Below, piece by piece: positions 10,092-22,009 of a stretch of DNA of 64,000 nt. The stretch is from Ectobius pallidus. Taxonomy: Eukaryota; Arthropoda; Insecta; Blattodea; Ectobiidae. A program made the translations under genes and the position numbers. Each line of letters opens with the position of its first letter. The stretch's first letter is position 1. The stretch is taken from positions 60,388,705 to 60,452,704 of the forward strand of contig CAXKWD010000007.1 in the NCBI GenBank assembly GCA_964059195.1, read 5' to 3'. The notes beneath the pieces were generated by a model that searched no databases, had not been told where the DNA came from, and saw nothing but the letters and a program-made list of their open reading frames with translations.

Positions 10092-11069
10092 CAGTGGCGG
10101 CTTGTGGCCGGAAAATTAGGTGAAGAGAAAAAAAATGCCACATGCTTATGTTAATAACGGAATTCACCCAGTAGCGGCTCGTGGCTCAAAACGAGGGTGT
10201 GCTGCAATACCATTTCATACAGCAACCTTAAAATATTTTTAAAAATTACTAGTAGGCCTATCTAAACTGCTCGTCTCTTAATCCATCTCTGGGAACTCTC
10301 ACACGATTTTCTGTACCCTAATTATTTTTTTGCTAATTTCTCTCATCTCGTCGAACGTTGTGTGAGTTGTGTGACAAGAGAAAATAGCAAAAAAAAATAA
10401 CAATAATAATAATAATAATTAGAGCAGGGAAAATCGCGTGAGAGTTCCCCGAAATTGAATAAGAGACGAGAAAATAGTATTTTTAATGATCGATGTAGAG
10501 GAAGTTGCTTTAGTGTTCCCAGTGCGACAGAATACTTAATTGGGGTTGTGGAATCCGGGTTTTTCTGAATTTAACACATTCGAATTTGGCATTGATATGA
10601 TGGTCCCACACACTACATCACGACCACCTACCGTCAGACGGTGGAAGATCTAACGTGCCCACCTCTTTCTCCGAGCTGGCAGTGTGAGGTGTTGGCGAAG
10701 AAAATGCCTGAACAAGGGGGACTGCTTCATGGTAGTCTGTTCTCGTCACCAAGTGGATGTGGGATAAGCAAGAAAACTGCTGGTTGCCATCCTCATTTTT
10801 AGTTGACCAGACTACCCATGCAACGGAGGGAGTGGTTTCCAGTTCACCTTCATACGGCCGACTTGAAGCGAGCGCAGTGCTCTCAGGATCTCAGAGTCTC
10901 CTAGTTTTGACACCAGGTGGTGGCGTGGCGGGCAATTCAAAAGTACAGATACATTTATAGTAAAAACCAACATTCGTGATAAGGAAAATAAACTTTAAAA
11001 ATACGTATTGTAAAGGAAAAATACTGTTGAAGTGCTACTTCACCTACTTCCCCTGAATAACCGCCACTG
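10092..11069. mobile_element. non-autonomous hAT element
   Basis: Ends 'cagtggcggct' and '...ccgccactg', flanked by an exact 8-bp duplication 'tagtagct' (10084-10091, 11070-11077), diagnostic of hAT. No transposase is visible. A second hAT-like left end 'cagtagcggctcgtggct' occurs at about 10174, and 10268-10360 is inverted relative to 10375-10470, so the element is itself rearranged. Confidence 0.85.
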
Positions 11070-11155
11070 TAGTAGCTTTGTGGTAAACAGCGTGTTTAGT
11101 TAACACTAACTGTAATGGAAAAAACAAGTGTGCTACAACCACTCCAGAGCCCGAA

Positions 11156-11476
11156 GTGTGGTCTACCTTCCAGGAGCAGCAAAACTACAAGGCGTTCCTG
11201 GTGATGGATTCCAAAGTTATTGTTGCATCAGATAAAGACATAGTGAATGCAGTAAAGAATCATAAAGATTCTGATGAGGGAAAGGGAGACGAAGATGTAA
11301 ACGCTACGAATTTTCAATCAAGCATTGCAGGAGTTACAAATTCGAAGAATGTTTATAAATGTACTACCATATGTAAGTGTGTGTTTATGTCGTTGAACGT
11401 AGTCGAAAACTTTGTAGAAGAATCTCTAGAAGAAAAAGTCAAGCAGAAGAAAATTACAGACTTCCTGAAGACATAA
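11156..11476 (+). pseudogene. pogo transposase C-terminal remnant
   Basis: About 106 residues in frame, acidic in the middle and ending LEEKVKQKKITDFLKT. The basic 'K-QKKITDF-K' tail is characteristic of pogo/Tigger transposase C-termini, where it resembles a PCNA-interacting peptide. The DDE catalytic core is missing. The hAT element lies just upstream. Confidence 0.65.
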
Positions 11477-11699
11477 AAATTTAAATCCCATATCAACAAT
11501 ACAGTATTTTGTTATAATTTTAATTACACTATATCATTAATTAAATTAAGATTTTTTTCTTTTATTAAAGTTTTTTTCATTCAAGAAAAGGTAAGACTGT
11601 TTAAGTGTAGTTTTTAGGCCTACAGCATTATTTGTGTTCTCTACAACTCGAATTTATTTTTGCATCCTCTAGTGATTCGAGATATCGAGGTTCAACTGT

Positions 11700-12140
11700 A
11701 AATAAAAAATAGTGCCTATTTGTAGCTTCTATATCATGTGAAGAAAAAAGCAACACACTAACATTACCGGTACATTAACATTACAATAATAATATAACAT
11801 GGGTTCTTTCAAAAAATTGATATTATCACATACTGTACAGTCGTTTATGACTTACGAGCTATCAATCTGAGGGCCAGAAAATAATCCAGCTTTTAATTTT
11901 CTGTACTTCGTACAGTTTTCGTCCTGCGTGTCCAAAGTGTGGTCAAGAACCTTCACTAGCTATATTATCAAGCAAGATTTTGTTTCACTAGACTAAGAGT
12001 TCACAAATAAAATCCCCCCTGTCAAAAGTAAAGCTGGTAGAATAAAACTGTTTACATGTATGGAATAAGCACACTAAGTATAGCCAAAATCCAGTCAAAC
12101 ATCTGAAACACCAAACAAAAAGTTCCTTTTTGTTGGGCTG
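11700..12140. other. no gene seen
   Basis: AT-rich sequence between the pogo-like element and the next repeat; no coding or structural signal found. Confidence 0.5.
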
Positions 12141-12147
12141 TGTCACT

Positions 12148-13348
12148 GCCTTCTTTATTTCTTACAAGCCATGCTGCTTGAAATCTGGCAACACAGGAGG
12201 TAGTGGTGGCCTGTGGGAAGCATTTGAATACGTTTTTAATGCAGATAATTTTCTTCATCGCAAATACTGAATTTATTTAGGCCAAATCAATAGGCCTATA
12301 TTACACAGCCCATACTTGTGATGTGCATAATAATGTAACGTGTAGTGATTCCCACATGTCTGAAGAATTTCGTAGTTTTCAGTATCTCCTCATTGTACGT
12401 TATGATGTTGCGTTTTTTCTTATTTTATTGGTAATAACCTCACTTATCCTGTTAGGCCTAAGAGCTCTGTTATTTGGCCCACAACAGAGTCATTTTTTAT
12501 TAAGCTGCTACACTTCTCTGGGTCACCTTGTACCACCACTGCGCTAGTTGTCCCAGGTTTAATATAACCTAGAACGCTGATATCTTTCTTCTTATCACAT
12601 GAACTTTGTGGAAGACCTATGCCCATGACTGTCACTGAAAAGAATAACTTTGCCTAATTCGTTGGGAACACTCAGCTTTTCGTTATTTGCTGTCTAAAAG
12701 TCATTCATTCGTTCATTCTTGGCTCCAGTGGTGAACTGTGTTAATTCGCCAGCACTTTCGAGGTTAAGGGTTGAATCCCGTTCATTACCTTCACCATACT
12801 GTAGGAAAACTCTGAATTGATTTTCTAGTAGTAATATTGGTAGGATAGGAGAGTGCTTGTTCTACGATTTGGCATCTGCCAGATTGAGATGAATTAGGCC
12901 TACTGTGAGCAGTTTCATAAAAGTTCATACCAGTAAAAGTGACTGTTTCTCTTCAATTCTTCTTTAATACCAGCCAATTCTTCCTGAAGGACCGCACCTC
13001 TCGTATTCGTTTGTAGATGGTAATGGCTGATGAACACGTAAATCTTCTATGAAAAACTGTTCTCTGCTGTACTCAATTAGAGGTGACGGTGTATATAAAT
13101 CTCTCTTTATGTACACGGTTTTTACCTTCTCTATGCTCTCCAGTTGCTCTTCAGGTATTCTTCAGATATTCTCTAAACCATAGGCAATGACTGGGATTAT
13201 TTTAAGCTGAAATATTCTTAATTTGCGATGTTTCTGATGGAGTTCATTGCTTTATTTACAGCATGTTGATAGCCGATAGGACTACCGATGCGATGTTGCC
13301 AGATTTAACAGCATGGCTTGTAAGAAATGAAGAAGGCAGTTTCTGTGT
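12148..13348. repeat. short inverted repeat pair
   Basis: A ~50-bp phrase with 'atttcttacaagccatgctg' at 12148-12196 recurs inverted at 13295-13348, with about 1.1 kb of LINE relic between. Probably two fragments of one dispersed repeat. Confidence 0.6.
12420..12700 (-). pseudogene. SGNH-hydrolase-like fragment
   Basis: The minus strand reads VILFSDSHG (about 12655), then after frame changes ISVLGYIKPGTTSAVV (12590-12520) and LCCGPN. The DSHG start and hydrophobic blocks resemble SGNH/GDSL-type hydrolases, which occur in ORF1 of some LINEs. It sits beside other LINE relics. It is frameshifted and cannot make a working enzyme. Assignment is by motif recall only. Confidence 0.4.
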
Positions 13349-15160
13349 AATAGGTCCTTTCCATTCCTTTGGCAATTCTTCCTTTCTCCAAATCGTAAGA
13401 AAAAGTTTATGGAACTGAATTTAATCTATCTCCTCCTGCCTTAATATTAATTCTGCTGGAATTTGGTTAACAGCTGGATTTTTTTCCCCTTTTTTTTTTT
13501 TTTTCTTTCTTTTTTTTTAAGTTTACCTATAGGTGTTTTTTTTTCCATAAGAGTTGGTTCAGCACCCAACAGCTCTGCTGTGAATATCTTGTGCTTTCTA
13601 CACTTTTTGAATCTCCATGTAACTTACAGTTAATAACTGGTCAAATAAATTTTACCATCTAATCAAATTTTATTCCTGAATGACATTCTTCTTATTCTTA
13701 TCTTCTTATACTGTAAATAATCTATTTACAGTACATAATCAAATTTTGTTCAGAGCCACGAGTATAGTACCATCATTGTCCTTTCTTGAACTCATTTACT
13801 CCCTTGTAGAGATCTCTAATATTTTTGTCTTTACTATTTTCCTTTAATTCATTTACTTTGTCTTTGAGATAGTTTCTTTTCTTTGTTCTAATGGTTCTAG
13901 GTGTTTCTCATTTAGCATTGTTGAGATTTTCGATCGTGGTTTCATTTAGATTCTGTAACCATTGTAGTTTTGCCTGCTTTCTCGCATTTACTAATTTTAA
14001 GCTGTCTCAGTTCAAGTGGTCCTAATTTTTCAGATACTTTAATATTGTGTTTAATACTTTCCCAGGCTTTATAAGCATTCTTAATTTAGTCTTCATCTAG
14101 CTTTGAGATTGAATCTCTCTTTATCAAAATTTTGCCTAGTTCCTTTCTTAATGATAATTTCTCCCAAACAGCCACAACTACCAGATAATCATCAGCACCC
14201 CAAAAATCCAAACATGAATTCGCGGGTGCTCGGGCAAAGAGAGTTAAGTCCACTTTCTAGTTATTGAGAATTAGAGTGACTTAACACACTTTACCCGCCC
14301 AACATCTCTTTTAGAGATGGATAAACCCATGATGCACACATCCATAACTACCGTAAGTTTTTGAATATGACTTACTGGACTTAACACAAATGTAGAGAAC
14401 GTTTTTATCTATAACTCTATGGACATATCTCAATTTTTGAGGATGGTGGACTTAACTCTCTTTGCCCACACACCCACGAATTATACTAGACTGTCTCCTT
14501 GCATCTATTAGCACGTGGTTAAATTGACTATAAGTCTTTCCATTTGGTGAAGTCCATGTGTAGGCTATTTATGAAGACCACAATATGGGAATTTTTTACT
14601 CTTTATGATTAAATTTTTGGTGGTGGTAAAATATACTAATCTAACCCCATTGAGATTGCTCTGCAAATGGAGACTTTCATTCCCAATTGTGGGCTTGAAA
14701 ATATCTTCCCTCCCTACTCCTAGTACAATTTTCATGTGATATGCCAGAAATTGATCAAATGTTTGTTCTATTTCCTCATAAGAACCGTCCTTGTTATCAT
14801 AGTCTTTATCCTCTGTTCGTACTTGCACATTCATAACTATTATGTCACACAACCATCCTCTGAGAATAACATAAGAAAGCCTATCGTTAATAAATTCTGT
14901 CTTCTTAATGGCTGAATTTATTCTCCTATGTATGAAGATTGTAATCCGTAATTGATGGTTATCGTTCCCTTTTTCATAAAAGAAGGTATGCGCATCTGGC
15001 TGAATTCAGCCTTCACCCTCCCACCTAACTTTCTGTACTGCTACTACATCTAAGTGTATTTCTCTAATCCTGTAGTGTAAGTGCCCCAGGCTTAAACAAG
15101 CTCCTAATATATCACGTTTCTTATCTATAGTTCCTACAATTTATAAATCCCCTCAGTGCA
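12950..15160 (-). mobile_element. decayed LINE with endonuclease, minus strand
   Basis: Relic of a LINE whose endonuclease is often mis-annotated in insects as craniofacial development protein 2. At 14852-14565 the frame reads DIIVMNVQVRTEDKD and VGREDIFKPTIGNESLH. About 14200-14160 reads GADDYLVVVAV, in the position of the SDH endonuclease motif. 13000-13200 reads LPSTNEYE and YTPSPL, typical of LINE C-termini. Many stops and frameshifts occur, and a MITE interrupts it at about 14226-14478. The order is colinear with a minus-strand element. Confidence 0.65.
14226..14478. mobile_element. MITE inserted in LINE relic
   Basis: Inverted ends 'gggcaaagagagttaagtcc' (14232) and the complement 'ggacttaactctctttgccc' (14448-14467), plus a few outer bases, are about 29 bp long. 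The interior is non-coding. A flanking 'gaatt' on each side may be the target duplication. Confidence 0.75.
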
Positions 15161-15169
15161 GTCCCTGTC

Positions 15170-15900
15170 TGGAGATCTAAGGGACTATTTTATCTCCGCC
15201 TAATTTTACACTGGCAGAATTCATAAATCTTGCAAGCATTTCTTACCAATATTTTTTACTGTGATAGGTTGTTAATCTCATGCCAACCCCCCAAGCTGGA
15301 AGACCACCTCATGTCTGTCCATGAATGGTTACTCTATATATATTCACAGCTACCCCTCCATATCTGAAGGCCATGTCCTCTATCTGCAACGTGAGGATGC
15401 TCCATGATAGATGGTTTATATTTTTTACAAAACACAAATGTAAGCCAACAAAACAGTTTTGTTCAAACCGTTACATTCAGCCTTTGTTTCTCTCCATTCA
15501 TTAAAGACATTCAACTCCTTGTCATAGCAAAGGGTTTTATAATATTTTGTTACTTGCCTTTGGAATAACTTCCAGAAGGATATCCATTTCTTTATAAATA
15601 GATTACGATTCTCCCCCCCCCCCCCCCCAATGCTGTTTTCAACTTTTTCATACAGGGATTTGTTTTTAACAATAATTGTTGAAAACCAAAAGAGCTACAA
15701 TATGAAATTACCAAACAAGTTTTTCAATTACTATTCTATTATTGTCAGTGCCTCTAGTATTGAAAATGTGATAATTGAATTATTTTAACTCTTTTAAGTA
15801 ACGCAGTTTATTCTAAACTTCAAACCATTGATCCACATTTAAAAAAAAAAAACTGTCCTACTTTCATGCTTGTTAACTTTAGTTTTCTAGTTGACTTTCA
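15170..15900. other. no gene; homopolymer tracts
   Basis: Intron or intergenic sequence with a C-run of about 15 (from 15615) and an A-run (15841-15851). No coding signal found. Confidence 0.5.
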
Positions 15901-15921
15901 AACGTAGTCTAGACAGATGTA

Positions 15922-16703
15922 CAGTCGGTCAAATAAAAAACGTCGGGACTCGTATGCAGTTAAAATTAAAGTTTTAATGCATTAGTTCACAAGTTTCCTA
16001 TAAAAAACATAAAATTACAGATCATATTCGGAACATACAAGGCCATGCGACAGGAGGGGAAAAATGAATAACAAGGGGAAAAATGAACAACGCTGAAAGC
16101 GCAACACACAATATTCAACTTTATGTATTGTCATAATTCATTTTGCTTTGTGTCATTGCGCCAAATACAAATGCTAGCTTGAGAGAAAGTGTAGTTAGGG
16201 CTGTAATTGACCTGCATTTTTCCGCCTCTGAAGCAGTGAGAAGGTTCCATATTTATGAAAGAGCAGCTCAGAGGTGGGAACTTTACTATAATGCGACCGG
16301 AAGTTTTCATATGAAAGATTATCTGGCCGGCCGCGTATTTCGACGCTGGAGCAAGATGCTAGATTGGTCGCAGAAGTTGAGCGTAAGTTACTGATTTTGC
16401 ACTACAAGTACCGGTATTATAAAATAAAATCTTTAAAAAATGCTCCTTGAATAAACATATTCCTCGCGAATTTATTCATTATTATTATAAGAACTTCCAT
16501 GCAAGAATATGGCGGATATGAGGCATATACCACAGCCTTCTATACATGTTTGTTTTGGAACAAAACTGCCTAAATAATCAAGAAAATACATGGACAGACA
16601 AGAGGCAGGTGTGAACCTAACCTTAAGTCTTCCTGAACATGCGCATATGCTCGTTCGTGATACTTTATCAAAAATCGCCCAACGTTTTTTATTTGACCGA
16701 CTG
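15922..16703 (+). mobile_element. Tc1-type element, internally deleted
   Basis: Inverted ends 'cagtcggtcaaataaaaaac' and the complement 'ttttttatttgaccgactg', each next to TA, as in Tc1/mariner elements. Length is about 780 bp. The frame from 16143 reads LRESVVRAVIDLHFSASEAV and RAAQRW, like the first helix-turn-helix of a Tc1 transposase. The catalytic DDE region is missing. It ends 28 bp before the first ABCG exon. Confidence 0.8.
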
Positions 16704-16731
16704 TACCTAATGCTCATGTTTTGTGTTTCAG

Positions 16732-16846
16732 AGGAGGAAAACAGGTCAAAACAACAGTCAGTCTAGTAGAAACAAAATGGAGAATACCTTGCTGCAACCA
16801 GTGGAAATTGAATTCAAAAACCTCCATTACACAGTCAAGAAGAAAG
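16732..16846 (+). CDS. ABCG half-transporter, first visible exon
   Basis: N-terminal exon of a plus-strand ABC transporter of subfamily G (ABCG1/ABCG4-like), a membrane half-transporter that works as a dimer, usually exporting lipids or sterols. Acceptor 'ttttgtgtttcag' precedes 16732; donor 'aaag|gtaagc' follows 16846. The likely start is ATG at 16777 in good context (caaaATGg), giving MENTLLQPVEIEFKNLHY and ending in phase 1. The frame is open back to the acceptor, so an earlier start in an upstream exon is possible. The IEFKNLHYTV block is typical just before the ATPase domain. Confidence 0.8.
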
Positions 16847-18335
16847 GTAAGCTTATTTCCATCCCTGGTGCTATAATATTTTTAATCTAACTTTGGTTTT
16901 CTGGCATATGGTGAAGAAGTTTCAGGGGAAATTCATCATAACAACGGCTCTTGACCATTTCAGTAGGCAATCATCTTTGGGCATGTCCATGAAAATCATG
17001 ACACAATCCTTACTTTTTTAACAACAATACTGTTTTCAGAAGATAGAAGTTTGAGAGAATGTAGGTAGCATTAAATTTCTTGGAATACATCTGCATTTGT
17101 TTGTAATTTGAGAGGGAATCCCACTTCTGATGGCAGACCTAATGGCTTCATCATAGGTCTATTTTCAATCGGTGTTTTGTGCTTGTATGTTAATGTATAG
17201 AAGATACAAAATTATTGGAAAATATTATCAACGTATTATTTAAGTTGTAATTATTTCTTATATTTTGCCTTTTATTAAGACTTTAGAAGTACATAACAGC
17301 TTGTAACGTGAGTTACCAGAAACATTGAAAAGTTGTTATTAAGGTTTTCACATTTAGTTTATAGAAACAAAAAACTAATTTAATTTCATACTTGTTGATT
17401 AAAAAAACATTAGCATTGATTTGAGTTTCCATGTGTAATCTAGAAGTCATAATTTTATTTTCAATTTGTGTAACATGAGTTACCATTGATGCATTATAAG
17501 CACAGTCAAATAGAAACTTGAACTTAAAAGTAAAAAATTCAACCAGCCTTTCATAAATACAGCAGGCAGGCTGATACCTAATTTATAGGTAACATTGTCG
17601 TGATAAGTACTTCTCATTAAAATTTTAAATTTACGACTTTTGGATTATTTTTCAGCCATGCCTTCATGTGTGTCTGTCTGTGCGCGATGCCCAGCGAAAT
17701 CTGCATGCAGAGATCTGAAATTTTAACCATAGATGGACTGAAAAGTGTCTGAATGCACCTCTAAGCCGGATTTTTAATTTTCACTTTCTTTCGCGATTTA
17801 TGAGTGAAAAACTGGCAGAAAACATGAATTTTTTAAGTTATTGAAGTATCAGTTTCGGGAATACATTTCAATTGCAGGTGACTTTGCCTTTTTGTTTTGG
17901 TCATAACTCGGAAATGAAAACATTGTGTTTTTTTCAATATATCGCATGGAATAATCGATCGCTTTGATTCTGTGAACCCACCCTAGTTGATTCAGTTGTT
18001 TATAATGGCAGTGCATGCAGACATCTAGAATTTTCAACCTAGACAGAAAAGGGGCAATGAATATAGGCCTAAATGGGCAAACATTGATCGATTTTGACGA
18101 AATTTCTTATTCAGGGGTTTTCTGAGCCAGGGAACCCGAATCTGAGGTCTTTTTCCAAGCGGCGCTTTCTAATCATGGAATGCACACCAAAGTCGGATTT
18201 TTAGCTGTTTTGTTATAATTATTTATGAATGATTCGCGTGTAAGAGTTCATAAATATAATGTTTTAATTATTTTGCTCTTAATTTTTCATTTTTTACTTA
18301 ATCATCACATGGTCGAAACTAGTGATGACTATATA

Positions 18336-20114
18336 GTCCAGTCATTTGGTAGTTTTCCGGGAGTTTTGAAAATTTGTGATTTTATAGTTTTCGAATTTTC
18401 ACTTTGCTACCACGTATCTTTGCCGCTCGCGCCGCCATATTGGAAAAATGGCGCCCATAAACAATTTTTTCACAATATCTCCTTTCCGACTCAATTTACG
18501 ATGAAAATAGTTATGTAATAAATTAAACTAGAGAAAATTTCCTATAATTTATGTAGTACCGATTTTTTTGTAAAATGGAACAGTTTCAGCGTACGAGCGC
18601 CGCGAAGTCTACTCCGACACGCGTTTTGCCAAAGCCACGGAAGATGCAGATACGCCACTACCTGCATCATTTTGCGGTAAAGCATTTAATGCGCGATTTT
18701 AACGAAATAAGGTCTCCTGATTTCAAAAATGTCATTATTTTTGTTGTTTCACATCTAGTTTTCGTGTTTGCTGTTACGGCGGACGCAATTTTAAGGTCTG
18801 TGTAGACTTTTTGGGGGGCTTATAGTAGCTAAACGGTAAGTCGTATAAAAAACCTGTTGCAGAAGCAGTAACGGATTTTTAGAGACCTACAAGTTTAGTC
18901 TTATGACGTTTTGACGTATCTTCATCGGTTATCCCTTAGATTGAGTTAGATTTTTTTATTTTAAATAATAAAATCTGTATATTTTTCTCACATTATGTAA
19001 TATTGGCACACATGGTATGAAAGATATAATCATACAATTTGGTAGGAATTTGGGCACATACAACAGTCATAAGCGTGCTAAATTTGGTGTTTCTATCTGC
19101 CCCTTAAAAAATAGAAAACTTGCTGGATAGCCGTGACATCATTCGCATGTACGACAGTCTAATCTTCCACTTATTAACATTGATGTTTATTCACTTTCAG
19201 ATGAGCTAGAAACTTGAAATTTGGCAAACTTATAGATTTTAGATTTATTAAAATGCATGTTCAAAACCGTTCAGCTCGATCAATGTAATAAGATAAATAA
19301 GATACCATTTGCTCAACTAAAATATATTTTATAGATTTTAGGTTATAACCAATGCAAAAATTCCCAAAAGTTCAAATCTTTAATATTTTCCCCTCAAACA
19401 AACTTCGATTTTTTTTGTCACTGAGCATTTGTACGGCATCAGATGATTTGGCAAAAATAAATTTATTTGGCCTGCACTCACAAAAAATACTGGAATACAT
19501 ACGTCTTGGACTGTTTGAAAATATTATTTGATTTTTCCCCGAAAATATTATCAAAATTATCCTAATTTTCAATTATTTTTTATCCTGTAAGCTAGTCTAA
19601 GCAATAACTTATATCTCTCGTTGTGAAGTACCTATGAAAGAAAGCATGACGTGTTACGTAGAAACGGTCAACGGATTCATGTTCAGTGACCCAAAATTGG
19701 TTAAGATCACCTATCACACCACTTACCGCAAAGGAAAAAGTTTCAAAATGCAGCATCAAAGCTGCATACAGTTATTTTATTATACAAAATGTCAAATAAT
19801 ATTTTTCACAATTTTCAATTAACCAGATGTGATAGAGAAAAACGAAATGCATTTTCGAATTCAGCACAGCGAAGTTAATCAAACACACCTATTTTCGTTT
19901 TTACTGCAGAAATTTTCGTCTTTTTTCCAGGCTGATCTAATCAGCAGTATATAATCTACGGCAATCAGCATTTCATCTACATTTGATTCCGTAACAGTTG
20001 TCGGCGAAGATGTAGATCTTCTTATTCTTTTGACGGCTCTGTCTACGCGTTCAAACATAGCCTATATAATCTCAAACCAGGAATAGGAAAAATTTCGCAA
20101 CGAATATATTCAAC
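18336..20114 (+). repeat. left arm of long inverted duplication
   Basis: 18336-18655 and 19957-20114 are reverse complements of 20678-21035 and 20492-20664. The left arm is split by about 1.3 kb (18656-19956) absent from the right arm. The second segment carries a plus-strand coding remnant reading TVVGEDVDLLILLTALST (19997-20050). Confidence 0.75.
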
Positions 20115-20355
20115 TCCACACCACTGCTGAACCTGGTGATAGGTTTGGAACGAATGTTGTCGTGCTACTGCTTCCGTCGGTGGCAGCGATGTAATATTAA
20201 ATTTATTTTCATATGCTGATTTTGTGAAGCATGTATATCTATAGTTGTTCAACGACACACTTTTCACGGCACTGTAACCATACAATGCAAGGAGGAAGCT
20301 TCAGCAATGATCTTTGGATCTGCATTTTGGTGTTTGAATACCTGGATAAGCTCGT

Positions 20356-21035
20356 TTAATTCTTTTTTTTTAATACATTAGCACATTTTATTTTTCTTTG
20401 TTTAAAGAGTGCTGATGTTGTATCACAGCCACTGAAGGCGTGCAGAAATAATATTATGTTATCTGCGGCTGTTTTATCTACAATACTTTTTGTTGAATAT
20501 ATTCGTTGCGAAATTTTCCCTTTTCCTGGTTTCAGAATATATATATACATGTGTGTGTGTGTCTCTCTGAACGCGTAGATAGAGCCGTCAAAAGAATAAG
20601 ATGATCTACATCTTTGCCGACAACTATTACGGAATGAAATGTAGATGAAGTGTTGATTGCCGTATTGGTTGTTATTAGCGTATCCGCATCTTCCATGGCG
20701 TTGGCCAAAACGCGTGTCGGAGTAGACTTTGCGGCGCTCGTACGCTGAAACTATCCATTTTCCAAAAAAATAGTTACAACATAAATTATAGGAAATTTTC
20801 TCTAGTTTAATTTATTACATAACTATTTTCATCGTAAAATGAATCGTAAAAGAGATATTGTGAAAAAACTTTTTGCGCGCCAATTTTCCAATATGGCGGC
20901 GCGAGCGGCAAAGATACGAGGTAGCAAAGTGAAAATTCGAAAAGAGCACGTCGAAATCTATAAAATCACCAATTTTCAAAACTCCCGGAAAACTTTCCAG
21001 GTAACCCCCTTTTTGAGCACCAAATGACTGGACTA
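20356..21035 (-). pseudogene. PIN/FEN-like protein remnant in right arm
   Basis: The minus strand reads, in order, QRTSAAKSTPTRVLANAME, DADTLITTNTAIN, VIVVGKDVDHLILLTALST, then after a frameshift at the (TG)n run near 20550, LKPGKGKISQRIYSTK and FLHAFSGCDTTSALF. The spaced acidic blocks (DADTLI, G-DVD-L) and the HAFSGCDTTSA motif recall PIN/XPG-type nuclease-fold proteins found in invertebrate repeats. I cannot name the family. The same VVGEDVDLL block appears inverted in the left arm. Not functional as it stands. Confidence 0.45.
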
Positions 21036-21164
21036 ATAAGGAAAAGCAAAAAATGTATGAAAAAACTAAGAGAAAACAAAAGCAAGATGTAGCTGCAAAT
21101 AGGGAAAGGAAAAGAAATGCAATTAAACAGGAAGAAAGAAGAAAGCCAAAGGATAGATAGGCCT

Positions 21165-21590
21165 GGTGATTCTATGTCTTCTTGTAGTGCTGGAACATCA
21201 CACAGAATTCCTAAATTCTATTTATGAAGCTGAAAATTACATAATTTCTATTGCATATCAAACAAAAGGGAACTTTAAAAATGGTTGTTTTGTCCTTGCC
21301 AAGTTCCATCAGAACAGAAAAAACGATGTAGTTAAGTTTCTATATGCAGCAGTATGTCAAAGTGATGCCGATGAACATGGCAACGTAGAAGTAACCTGAG
21401 AAGTGTTGTAAGCAACGCTCTGTTCAAAAGAGATGAAAAAGAACAGCTTTCATTAATTTCAAACAGAAAATTGAGATTTTACTTGTTGGAAGGAAATCGA
21501 ATATGGGAGGCAGCGACCGCTGCCATGATAAATTACGCTAATGTTGAAGATTATCACTATTTAAAATATTATATATATATATTATATATA
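21165..21590 (+). pseudogene. ORF remnant at right end of the unclassified repeat
   Basis: The frame reads FLNSIYEAENYIISIAYQTK, then NGCFVLAKFHQNRKNDVVKF, a stop at 21397, and in other frames KRDEKEQLSLI and FYLLEGNRIWEA. The 'FVLAKF' block resembles C-terminal segments of transposon proteins reading 'YVLVKF...YYVGQV', but I do not recognise the family. It is probably part of the same element as the PIN/FEN-like fragments. Confidence 0.35.
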
Positions 21591-22009
21591 TTTATGGATG
21601 TAATACATTTTTTTAGTTCAATGCTCATTGTATAAATTAAACACGTTTCTGTGATTTTTTTTTAAATTTTAATTGTTTATTTATTTTTTATTTTTTTTTT
21701 TTTATTTACTACTAGAGGAATGTAGGTTACATGTTTAAAAATAATCCACTGATTATTTTAAAAGCAAATAATCCACTGATTATTTTAAAAGCAAATTTTT
21801 TTTTGGTGTATAAATGACAAATAGTAACCTGTGTTACCAACAGGCAGTTGTTTTATGTTGCAGATAAATTGTATTTAATTTTTTGGAAATTACAAATTAT
21901 TTTAATATTCATATTTCAAACACGATAACCTACCAGTACAGCAATACCTATTATTTAATATGAGGTTGTTAACATGTAAGAATAAGTCAGTTTGTAACAT
22001 GAGTTACCA

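Larger units (their letters stand above)
9574..11698 (+). mobile_element. pogo/Tigger-like element
   Basis: Terminal inverted repeats 'cagtcgaacctcgataagtc' (9574) and the complement ending at 11698 ('atcgaggttcaactg'), with TA on both sides, as in pogo-type Tc1/mariner elements. Of 2125 bp, 978 bp is a nested hAT element. The transposase survives only as a C-terminal piece (11156-11476). Confidence 0.8.
17303..22008. mobile_element. large unclassified repeat with paired motifs at both ends
   Basis: Four copies of a near-palindrome, gtaacNtgNgttacc, occur at 17303, 17470, 21824 and 21994: two at each end, spaced 167 and 170 bp apart. Between them lie an inverted duplication (18336-21035), pieces of a PIN/FEN-like gene and another ORF remnant. 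The symmetry suggests the subterminal sites of one 4.7-kb DNA element inside ABCG intron 1. Exact termini and target duplication are not resolved. Confidence 0.5.

Noticed and set aside
15615..15629. C-run as a regulatory or quadruplex site
   Set aside because: An isolated homopolymer in an intron, possibly of uncertain length in the assembly.
18225..18805. Two plus-strand frames that look like small hydrophobic proteins
   Set aside because: They run across repeat arms whose coding content matches another frame; no motif of their own.
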